A DNA stretch of 64,000 bases, taken from NCBI GenBank assembly GCA_015680905.1, contig CM027383.1:37942501-38006500 (forward strand), in the 5' to 3' direction. The translations under genes were made by a program, and so were the position numbers. Position 1 is the stretch's first letter; each line of letters begins with the position of its first letter. Below are positions 32,728 to 41,678 of this stretch, one piece after another. The notes under the pieces are model-generated. The model searched no databases. It had not been told where the DNA came from and saw nothing but the letters and a program-made list of their open reading frames with translations. This DNA comes from Coptis chinensis. Taxonomy: Eukaryota; Streptophyta; Magnoliopsida; Ranunculales; Ranunculaceae.

Positions 32728-34485
32728 CCCCAATGCTAACTTAACTGGGTAAAATTAGACTATGCGAGTGTAAAAGCGGTCAAACTTAGACTGACAAAGC
32801 TAAATGCGGTAACTTTGTTAGATTTTGTCGTAGCGATAATAACGAACTAAGCGAGCATAAAAGCGTTCCAACTTAGACTGACGAAGCTAAACATGGTAAC
32901 TTCATCCGAGTTTGTCGTAGCGATAGTAACGAACTAAGCGAGCGTAAAAGCATTCAGACTTAGACTGATGAAGCTAAACGTGGTAACTTCATCAGATTTT
33001 ATCGTAGCGATAGTAACGAACTAAGCGAGCGTAAAGACGTTCAAACTTAGACTGACGAAGCTAAACGTGGTAACTTCGTCAGATTTCGTCGTAGCGATAA
33101 TAACGAGCTAAGCGAGTGTAAAAGCGTTCAAACTTAGATTGACGAAACTAACCGCGGTAACTTCGTCAGATTTTGTCGTAGCGATAATAACGAACTAAGT
33201 GAGTGTAAAAGCATTCAAACTTAGACTGACGAAGCTAAACATGATAACTTCATCAGATTTTGTTGTAGCAATAGTAAAAAACTAAGCAAGCGTAAAAACG
33301 TTCAAACTTAGACTAACGAAGCTAAACATGGTAATTTCATCAGATTTTGTCGTAGCGATAGTAACGAACTAAGTGAGTGTAAAAGTGTTCAAACTTAGAC
33401 TGACGAAGCTAAACATGGTAACTTCGTCAGATTTTGTCGTAGCGATAATAACGAACTAAGCGAGCATAAAAACGTTCAAACTTTGACTGACGAAGTTAAA
33501 CGCGGTAACTTTGTCAGATTTTGTCGTAACGATAATAACGAACTAAGCGAGCACAAAAACATTCAAACTTAGCGGTAAAAATCGTCAAATTTTTCAAACT
33601 TAGATTGATGAAGCTCAAACTTAGCGGTAAACCGTCAAATTTTGTCGTAGCAATAGTAACTAACTAAGTGAGAAAAATGTTCAAACTTAGAAAAGCTAAA
33701 GCGTTCAAATTTTGTCGAACAATAGTAGCGAAAATGTGGTAAAACATTCAAACTTCACCGATTTTGGTCGATTTTTGTAGCGATAGTAACGAACTCAGCG
33801 AACGTAAAAATGTTCAAATTTAGACTGACGAAGCTAAATGTGATAACATTATCAGATTTTGTCGTAGCGATAATAACGAACTAAGCGAGCGTAAAATCGT
33901 TCAAACTTAGACTGACGAAGCTAAATGTGGTAACTTCATCAGATTTTGTCGTAGCAATAATAACGAACTAAGCGAGCATAAAAGCGTTTAAACTTAGACT
34001 GATAAAGCTACATGTGGTAACTTCATCAGAGTTTGTCGTAGCGATAGTAACGAACTAAGCGAGCGTAAAAGTGTTCAACTTAGACTGATGAAACTAAATA
34101 CAGTACTTCATCCGATTTTTCGTAGCGATAGTAATGAACTAAGCCGCGTAAAAGCGTTCAAACTTAGACTGATGAAGCTAAACGTGGTAACTTCGTCAGA
34201 TTTTATCGTAGCGATAATAGCGAACTAAGCAAGCTTAAAAGCGTTCAAACTTAGACTGACGTAGCTAAACGTGGTAATTTTGTCAGATTTTGTCGTAGCG
34301 ATAATAACAAACTAAGCGAGCGTAAAAGCGTTCAAATTAAACTGACGAAGTTAAACGCGGTAACTTCGTCAGATTTGTCATAGCGATAGTAACGAACTAA
34401 GCGAGCGTAAAAGTGTTCAAACTTAGACTGACGAAGCTAAATGTGGTAACTTCGTCAGATGTTGTTGTAGCGATAATAATGTTGA
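32728..34485. repeat. 87-bp tandem array, about 20 copies, with an internal hairpin
   Basis: The consensus unit runs CGAACTAAGCGAGCGTAAAA, GCGTTCAAACTTAGACT, GACGAAGCTAAACGTGGTAA, CTTCGTCAGATTTTGTCG, TAGCGATAATAA. Copies vary by substitutions, and a few are truncated near 33550-33780. Each unit holds a potential stem of GACGAAG and CTTCGTC. The array lies between integrase and the 3' LTR of element A, where Tat-lineage retrotransposons often carry tandem repeats. No ORF persists through the array. Confidence 0.95.
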
Positions 34486-34740
34486 GATGGAAACCAAATT
34501 ATACCATTAGAACTGAAGTGAAAGAAATACTTTATTGATCACCAAATCTTGAAAAGTGCAAAAATAATAACGAAAAAGAAACTATTGAATTGGAAACAGA
34601 CTAACAAATTTTTGTCTGGTTTTTCGTTCAACTTGTCTATTTTGTCCGCTCATAAAACAAAATTGTCAAATTTCTTGGACGTCATAGTATTTGCTATTTT
34701 CGGAAGTCAACGATGCTGGAAAACCAAAACGACAAATAAT
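34486..34740. other. Non-coding piece between array and integrase remnant
   Basis: A 67-codon plus-strand ORF lies here but has no recognisable motif and runs opposite to the element's genes. I regard it as chance. Confidence 0.5.
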
Positions 34741-35045
34741 GTCACGCCATAAGAAATTTTTAACGTCCAAAACATGGATTGGGGCTTCCATTCACTTAGT
34801 AAACTAATTTGTTGTGATGAGCAAGAAACGAACACTGCCAGGGGTCGTCAAAAATAAACCAACAATGTCAAGGCCCCATTTTGCAAATGACCAAGGTTTA
34901 TGGATTGGATGACGCTTCATCACGGGAAGTTTGACCCATATCATATATTATGTTTTTGACAAGGTACACATTTCTCGGACAAACGCTTAGCATCCTTTGG
35001 CATGTATGGCCACCAATACCATTGGGTCAGTGCTATATGAGCGAG
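34741..35045 (-). pseudogene. Integrase remnant of element A (zinc finger and start of catalytic core)
   Basis: On the minus strand, from 35038 downward, HIALTQWYWWPYMPKDAKRL and SEKCVPCQKH form the C-terminal part of the HHCC zinc-binding domain. It is followed after a frameshift by HKPWSFAKWGLDIVG and LLITTN, stop, FTK, stop, MEAPIH of the rve core. The first catalytic Asp (in GLDIVG) is visible. The rest of the core is lost at the junction with the tandem array. Integrase inserts the element's DNA copy; this one is inactive. Confidence 0.88.
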
Positions 35046-35494
35046 ACTTCCCCCCCATTGGGTCACATAATCTTGAATGAATTTCTTCGAGGTCTAGTAA
35101 ATCGTTCGTTCTGCCCAAATAACGAAGGATAGGATTGAGACTTGTTCCACTACAATAGAGTTTTTGGTCAACAGGAATTTCAGAGCATCCTCAGCTACAT
35201 GATCATCGTCGGTAGATACCGAGACATTATCAGTGTCAAGCTATTTGGAATCATCTGACAGCATAAGTGGTTAATCCGGTGTTGTCTTGGCAGCGACGAC
35301 TTGATTTCTACAAATAAGTTACGATAGAATCAGGATGTCTTACATCATAATGTGGATACTACACAATACCGATAGATGTAAAATTTCATGGAATTCATTG
35401 AATTAAGTCCAAATAAATGACCATTATATTATCGGGAGCCGCATATTATCATTCAAAGTGGCTAGCGACTAACTTAGAATAATTAATCGTAACT

Positions 35495-35690
35495 TAGTCG
35501 CCCCCAGCTGAAGAGTTGTGCGTATACCGCAAATGACAGTTTCATATTTGGCCATATTATTTGAAGCGTCAAAACCCAAACGTAGAGACCTCTCAATTAT
35601 GTCTTCATTCAATTTCAAGATGACAAAACAAAGACCGGAGGCGGACTTATTATGCGAACTATCGGTGTAAATTTAGCAATTAGCTGATAT
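35495..35690 (-). pseudogene. RNase H remnant of element A
   Basis: The minus strand reads LYTDSSHNKSASGLCFVIL, IIERSLRLGFDASNN, MAKYETVICGIRTTLQLGAT, which matches gypsy RNase H (first catalytic Asp in YTDSS). The segment between here and integrase (35046-35494) is open only in pieces (for example VAEDALKFLLTKNS) and is heavily mutated. The upstream neighbour is directly the end of gag: the whole reverse transcriptase is deleted. Confidence 0.85.
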
Positions 35691-35734
35691 ATCTGATAAA
35701 TATTTCAAGTCATCGCCCCCGGGAGGTAATGACA

Positions 35735-37769
35735 ATTAGGGATCAACATTTTCCTCATTGAGTACCCTCAAAGACCGACAATTCTCAGTCTCATGACCAA
35801 AATCATTATGAAATTTGCACCATAACAATTTATTGCGAGTTGTTTTAGTGTCGCCGCGCAGGGAAAATGGCAGAGTGAGCAGACTTTTATTATTGATTTT
35901 GTCGTAAACTACCACATATTTAGTATTAAGCGGAGTTAATACAAAATTAGTAAAAGACTTTCCGGTCCTGCTCATGGAGTCTTCTTTCTTATACGGAGGC
36001 TTCTGACTGGGTTGTTATTTATCAAAAGTCAGATTTTTATATTTATATTACTGATTGTTGAAATCATTTTCTTTATTATCGTTGTCACGAGAAATTCGAG
36101 CAGCCGTGTCATCCTCAACATTGATAAATTGTTAAAGTCGTTGGTATAATGCACGGCGGGAAGATGGAATGTCTCGAACAAGAGAGTTGTACAACCCGTC
36201 TTTATCAAATAAGATAGCTTCTTTAAAAGCATAGACCACCATTAGATCGGACTACTCTGAAATCTCAGCTGCAGCTTGGCAAAAACAAGTGACAAAACTA
36301 CGGCGAGTTTCATCACGTTGTTGCTTGATGGTGAAAAGAACCCATACACCATTTGGACGTTTTAGATTATGATGAAAACGTTTTGAAAACTTTTCGGTTA
36401 AGTCTTTGAACCGATGAATAGATCGTGGTGGTAATTCGTAAAACCATACCAACGCTTCTCCTTTTAATGTAGAAGGGAAAAGTTTACATTTCAAAGCATC
36501 ATCACCTCCCGATAAAACCAGTTTGTTCGTGAAAGTAATCACATGAAGCATAGGGCATCCATTGATCAAACTCTGGTTGTTTGAAATCTTTGCTATGAGT
36601 AGTCTGTTAGACGGCAAGAGAAATTTTGTTCAAAATACCATCTTCAACTGCCTGCTTCTCTAGTGTTGATTCAAAAGGATCGTTGTCAAGAAGTGCTTTT
36701 TTAATCATTTCTTTGACACGCTGAGGAGTCATCAGATCCACATCTGCTGGCTCATAATCATAGTCGAATGACGCTCATGGGAACGAACGAAACGAGAAGA
36801 AAACGACCATCTTTGCCCATATTGATCAAACTCTGGTTGTTTGAAATCTTTGTTATGAGTAGTCTGTTGGACGGTGAGAGAAAATTTGTCCAAAATACCA
36901 TCTTCAACTGCCTGCTTCTCTAGTGTCGATTCAAAAGGATCGTTGTCAAGAAGAGCTTTTTTAATCATTTCTTTGACACGCTGAGGAGTCATCAGATCTA
37001 CATCTGCTGGCTCATAATCATAGTCGCAATGACACTCATGGGAACGAATGAAACGAGAAGAAAATGACAAAGATTCATCGTGACTGTGTCGAGATGATTA
37101 TGGACAGTATGGTATAACTTTAGTACAATATCCTTCGGAATGATAAGAATCGTGTCGCTGAGGTATTTCTCAAAATTGATGGTTTCGATCATGAGTGCGA
37201 CCACTATTCTGTTCGCCACCCGAATTCCTCAGGACTTGCTGATAATCTGTAGGACCTTGAGGTGCAGTCGGATGGTTATTAGCAGTACTTTGCCTACCGA
37301 GAACGTGACCGAGTGGTTGGTTGTTTCTTGGCGGAGATCGGGGAATTCTGCACCCATTACTTGGAACTCGTTGACGGCTATTGCGAATATCGTGAATCTC
37401 ATCCTCACCACTTAAACAATCTCACACATTGTTGTGTCGTTGGCGTGTGTTACATTGTGGTGTGACAGATACAACATTATCAGCGAGTGGAATGGGTCTT
37501 TTCAGACGATGCTTGTAGTAGTTGTTCTGTTTTCAGACACTCTTGAACTTTTTAAGAAGTGCTTCACGAGAAATTTGACTGACATTATCCTCATCAGATG
37601 ATGGAGAATCGTCAGAGGCAATAACCTTGCACTGAATAATTTGGCACATTAGTGGAACGACAGTATTAGGAGGAATTAGTTCGTTATCGCCAAGTTGACC
37701 TTGACCATCATATTCGTGATGATCGTCAGTAATTGCATCGGGACCTTGAGCTCTTCGAGTATGCGTCAT
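35735..37769 (-). pseudogene. Gag remnant of element A
   Basis: The start is at 37769 (MTHTRRAQGPDAITDDHHE). Broken frames run leftward with the capsid-like core at 36252-36617: LKCKLFPSTLKGEALVWFYE, LPPRSIHRFKDLTEKFSKRF, TFCQAAAEISE-like end. A single finger lies at about 35760-35830 (CKFHNDFGHETENCRSLR). The core wording matches the retrotransposon gag domain of the Tat/Retand group. A 260-bp tandem duplication (36561-37080) and several stops break it. The frame ends at 35736, close to the RNase H remnant. Confidence 0.88.
36561..37080. repeat. 260-bp tandem duplication within gag of element A
   Basis: 36561-36820 and 36821-37080 share the same order of blocks, starting ATTGATCAAACTCTGGTTG. 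They differ by scattered substitutions and one single-base indel near 36768. It duplicates the N-terminal gag part (MTPQRVKEMIKKAL). Confidence 0.93.
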
Positions 37770-37799
37770 AACTTTTGCAGAACGTGATCGAGGGTGTTG

Positions 37800-37827
37800 A
37801 ATACTTCCCCACAGACGACACTAATTA
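37800..37827 (-). promoter_or_regulatory. Primer-binding site region of element A
   Basis: On the minus strand the bases after the 5' LTR read TAATTAGTGTCGTCTGTGGG. This resembles the GGCGCCGTCTGTGGG motif that follows the 5' LTR of many plant gypsy elements. Confidence 0.65.
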
Positions 37828-38310
37828 TGTTTCGACCAAATATGATCAAAACACTAAGTGATGACGAAATAGGTGAATAACGTAGAAGAGTTGTGAGAAA
37901 AGTGATGGTGATTGAGTGAATGATGAGACTGTACCTTTCGGTTGCCTACGTACCCAAATTATAGATGAGATCAAGTCTCAAGAACGTAGTTCTTTATGAA
38001 AAATAGTTTGGTATTTATATAGGTAGAGTAGATGCTCCTTGTAGCTCAAGTATTCTTGTAGCTTAAGTAATTGTAATTGAATACAACTCTCAACTGATAA
38101 TTATCTCTTTGATAAGAAACAAATTTGGACATAAATTAATGTACATTAGTAGCAAGTCATGTGGCTAAGGTTTAGCCTTAGACACATAAGTTAATGGGCC
38201 TGTACATTGATCCATGGTATTGCAAATTGGGTTTTAGCCCTGTCGATTAAACGAATAAAAATGGAGACCCCTACTAATTGACGTTTGCCACGTAGGTGGC
38301 GGTCGAAATA
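37828..38310 (-). repeat. Right (5') LTR of element A
   Basis: 483 bp with inverted ends TGTTTCGACC and GGTCGAAATA, followed by CCAAG (38311-38315). It includes GGTATTTATATAGG and the TGCCTACGTACCC block. It is uninterrupted and so preserves the empty sites for element B (after 38041, CTTGTAGCTCAAG) and for the MITE (38217-38219). Confidence 0.93.
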
Positions 38311-38394
38311 CCAAGTAAGCAGTTATCCATCCATAGTTTATTGAATGTAGTTTCTGAAGGGTTTTGTTATGATTAGTTTTTCAATTTATTGAAG

Positions 38395-38568
38395 GATGAG
38401 TTATTATGGGTTGGTGCATGGTTGCACAAAGCAACTAAAAATTCAACTTATTTGAATTATATTCAAGTTAATGGACAAACACTTGGTGCTGATGAGTCTT
38501 GTAATACATTTGGCTTGGATAACAAACATGTTGGAGCAAGAATTCTCCTCTCTAAGGTCCTAATGTTG

Positions 38569-38654
<86 letters not shown>

Positions 38655-38840
38655 AATATTTCATTCAATAATTTAGTTTTAACTTTGAATTATTTGTTAC
38701 TAACTTACTAAAGCATTGCACTTTTCAGGTATTTTTGGTTCAAAAGGTGCAATCTCTTTATGATTACAAAGGGCATGCAAACACTTTCATATGTTCTCTT
38801 TTTTCTAGGGCCTCATTTTCCCAAGTCCAATACACTCCAG
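38395..38840 (+). pseudogene. GH9 endo-beta-1,4-glucanase fragment, downstream part
   Basis: This continues the gene interrupted at 15019. After the intron (GTAAGC donor made with the TSD, acceptor at 38394), exon 38395-38556 reads DELLWVGAWLHKATKN, YLNYIQVNGQTLGADE, HVGARILLSK. Exon 38729-38840 reads VFLVQKVQSLYDYKGHANTF, ICSLFSRASFSQVQYTPG. Both exons are open and the borders are intact, so this half is better preserved than the upstream one. The next exon (GLLF... in the family) and the C-terminal catalytic Asp and Glu blocks are absent. The intron 38557-38728 carries a (TA)n run. Confidence 0.92.
38575..38650. repeat. (TA)n microsatellite in GH9 intron
   Basis: About 38 TA dinucleotides without interruption. 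Confidence 0.97.
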
Positions 38841-39849
38841 GTCCTCTTTCTTTCTTTAAGAATTAGTACCTTTACAATGAGAATTATTCATTTCTGAATT
38901 TTGTTTGCATTTTTTTCATTTGAGTCCTTTGTTGATTTTCTGAGTCTTTTTTTTTTTTTTTTTTGTCATATATCCAATTTCAATTTAGGGCTTGGATTAT
39001 TTCTGAGTGTATTTGTACCAATGTCGTATTAACGTATAAGCTATCAATGTACCAGATCATTAGCTAATCAATGCGCTGATCACCAAATCGAAGATTGCCG
39101 ATGTTGTATTGATTTCCATGCCACCGTACCGTTACCATTATATTGCCTTAATTGGGAGAGAAAGGATTCATGTACACAATTGATTAAATCCCTACTTTCT
39201 TCACCTTTAACTTCAGTTGTTAAATTAGACCCCTCAATTGATTATGTTAGTTTTTTTCTTTAATTATTTGAAATAAACATTATACAGTTAAAAGGAGAAT
39301 CATTTGGTACTATAAAATCTTACATCATCTTCCATCGTCTTGGATTAATCTAGCATTAGCAACACATTATAGATTGAGTATGATTATTTGCTTTTGATGT
39401 TGAAGAATTGTAGACTTGGCTGGACTAATGTGCTGAATAAACTATTAGCCTGACTTGGTTGGTCAAACGTATCTAAGAGTTATAGGGCCTGCATGTAGCA
39501 GTCATTCTCAAAAACTAAGACTCCACCATATTTAAGAGTTGCAGGGACCAAATCTGAGATAAATGGATTTAACAACCATAGAGCAATGACTTGATAACAT
39601 TTTTTATAGGGTTTTCTAGACTTTTGTACTACTTTTTAGACTGATATTAGGAAATAGTACCAAATTTCAAAACAATTAGAAAATAGTACCACTTCTATCA
39701 GTTGAGCGAAGTCAAACTGTTTTAATCTGCTCATATTTTCATAATATCCACAGTATATTCAATGTGGTTTCCACATAATATTGTGTCAAAATCGTGATGC
39801 GGACGTGAATAAATCAACGACCATCAATTAAGGTGATTCCATTGGGCAC
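38841..39849. other. Spacer between the GH9 fragment and the MULE region
   Basis: No further GH9 exon and no motif-bearing ORF. Contains a T homopolymer at about 38948-38964. Confidence 0.5.
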
Positions 39850-39990
39850 TCATCAAATTGGATTGGGCAACCCCTAAAAAAAAAAGAAATTTTACAAATT
39901 TGCCATATTACAAATTTGCCATAAAGCCCAAGCCCAAAGAACCAATTCAACCGGTATTGCCAAAACGAACCCTGGGGTCGTTTTTCATTT

Positions 39991-40790
39991 TACACTCAAA
40001 CGACACGACCGTATGTCGCTCGAAGTGTACACTCAAACGACTTGGCGAAGTCGTTTACATTTTACTCAAACGACATGGTCGGTCGTTTGAGTGTAAAACG
40101 TAAAACCATATGACCATGTCGTTTAAGTGAAAACAGAAACGACTTCGCCAAGTCGTTTGAGTACACTCGGGCGACACGACCAAGTCGTTTGAGTGTTACT
40201 CACACTAACACTGAAACTACGCGGCCATGTAGTTTGAGTGTACACTGAAACTACGCGGCCATGTCGTTTGAGTGTACACTCAAACTACGCGGCCATGTAG
40301 TTTGAGTGTACACTGAAACTACGTGGCCATGTCGTTTGAGTGTGCACTCAAACTACATGACCAAGTCGTTTGAGTGTACACTCAAACTACATGGCCGCGT
40401 AGTTTCAGTGTTACTCACACTAACACTCAAACTACGCGGCCATGTCGTTTGAGTGTACACTCAAACTACGCGGTCATGTCGTTTGAGTGTACACTCAAAC
40501 GACATGACCGCGTAGTTTGAGTGTACACTCAAACTACATGGCCGCGTAGTTTCAGTGTTAGTGTGAGTAACACTCAAAGGACTTGTCCATATCGTTTGAG
40601 TATACACTCAAACGACTTGGCCATCTAGTTTGAGTGTAACTCAAACTCAAAAGTAACACTCAAACGACATGGTCATGTCGTGCGAAAGTGTACACTCAAA
40701 CGACTTGGACATGTAATTTGAGTGTACACTCAAACGACTTGGTCACGTGTTTGAGTGTACACTCAAACGACGTGGACACGCGACTCAAAG
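39991..40790. repeat. Palindromic array of CAAACGAC/GTCGTTTG units
   Basis: 800 bp made almost only of back-to-back half-sites: ACTCAAACGACATGGCC followed by its inverse, GGCCATGTCGTTTGAGT, joined by GTACAC. The spacer between half-sites is ATGGCC, GCGGCC, TTGGCC or TTGGTC, often self-complementary, so single units fold on themselves. Half-sites come in two forms, with a C or T core (CAAACGAC or CAAACTAC), mixed along the array. Confidence 0.95.
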
Positions 40791-40969
40791 CGATTCCAAA
40801 TGACTCAAACGATTTCAATTGAATTAGAAAAATTGAAACCGATTTAAAAATTGGGTTAGAAACAACACAATTACATCAATAAAACTACATGCACTCTACA
40901 CTCTTTATCTGTTATGACATAGTATCTTTATAACCAAGTTAAAACATGTAATCAAACATGCTATAAAAT

Positions 40970-41560
40970 CTAAAATAATAATTTGTTTTATATCTAAACT
41001 TGTTATTATTATTATTTTTTCAATTGTGAATCATAAACTAGTTTGGGGTTTAGAGTTCAGAGTTCAAGGTTTAGAAATTTCGTACCAACATATTTCACTT
41101 AATTATTTGAAATAATAATTTGTTTTATATCTAAACTTGTTATTTTTTATTTTATTTTTAAAATTGTGAATCATAAAACTAGGTTGAGATTTAGGGTTTA
41201 GGGTTTAGAGTTATTTACAAATTTCGTGCTAACAAATTTTACTTAATTATTCAAAATAATAATTTGTTTTATTTATAAACTTATTATTTATTATTTTCTT
41301 TTTCAAATTTTGAATCATAATCTAGTTTGGGGGTTTGGGGTTTGGGTTTAGGGTTTAGGGTTTACAAATTTCGTACCGACAAAAAAAAAAAAAAAAAAAA
41401 TTTAATTTCAAACATATTTCACTAAATTATCCAAATCTAAAATAATAATCTATTTTATATCTAAACTTGTTATTTTCCATTTTTTTATTCAATTGTAAAT
41501 AATAAACTAGTTTGGGGGTTTACAAATATATTTCACTCAATTATTGAAATATATCAAAAT
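40970..41560. repeat. Four diverged tandem units of about 140 bp with telomere-like blocks
   Basis: Each unit carries AATAATTTGTTTTATATCTA, then TTGTGAATCATAAACTAG, then a run related to the plant telomere repeat (GGTTTAGGGTTTAGGGTTTA in unit 3), then CAAATTTCGTACC. Units start near 40972, 41111, 41254 and 41441. Unit 3 has a 20-base A tract inserted near 41381. Confidence 0.85.
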
Positions 41561-41678
41561 TTCAAATATATATAGAATACTCATTATTTCGGTTTAGAGT
41601 TTAGGGTTTACATAGAATCTTTCAAGTTTCTACATACTCAAGTTTCTCTACACACTCAAGTTTCTCTAAATAGAACAT

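Larger units (their letters stand above)
15021..38310 (-). mobile_element. Element A: Tat/Retand-like Ty3/gypsy retrotransposon, nested with B, a MITE and a hAT
   Basis: The outer ends are TGTTTCGACC and GGTCGAAATA, an inverted pair, flanked by CCAAG on both sides. Coding remnants are on the minus strand: gag next to the right LTR, then RNase H, then integrase, then long tandem arrays, then the left LTR. The right LTR is therefore the 5' LTR. Tat-lineage elements often carry tandem arrays between pol and the 3' LTR, and the gag wording fits this lineage. The reverse transcriptase is missing. Excluding element B (11.05 kb), the MITE (0.39 kb) and the hAT (3.77 kb), the element is about 8.1 kb. 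It is defective. Confidence 0.9.

Noticed and set aside
32728..34485. Regular 87-bp repeats resembling a CRISPR array
   Set aside because: There are no conserved-repeat/variable-spacer pairs: the whole 87-bp unit repeats. The host is a plant and the array lies in a retrotransposon.
38389..38655. ORF ending in a long Tyr-Ile repeat
   Set aside because: The first part is a GH9 exon. The tail is read-through into an intronic TA microsatellite past a good splice donor at 38557.
39991..40790. Palindromic repeats resembling a CRISPR array or bacterial intergenic repeats
   Set aside because: Spacers are not unique and the motif is shared with a MULE intron and intergenic region, so it is an element-specific repeat.
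41170..41370. Interstitial telomere
   Set aside because: Only short, imperfect TTTAGGG runs embedded in a longer tandem unit, not an extended telomeric tract.
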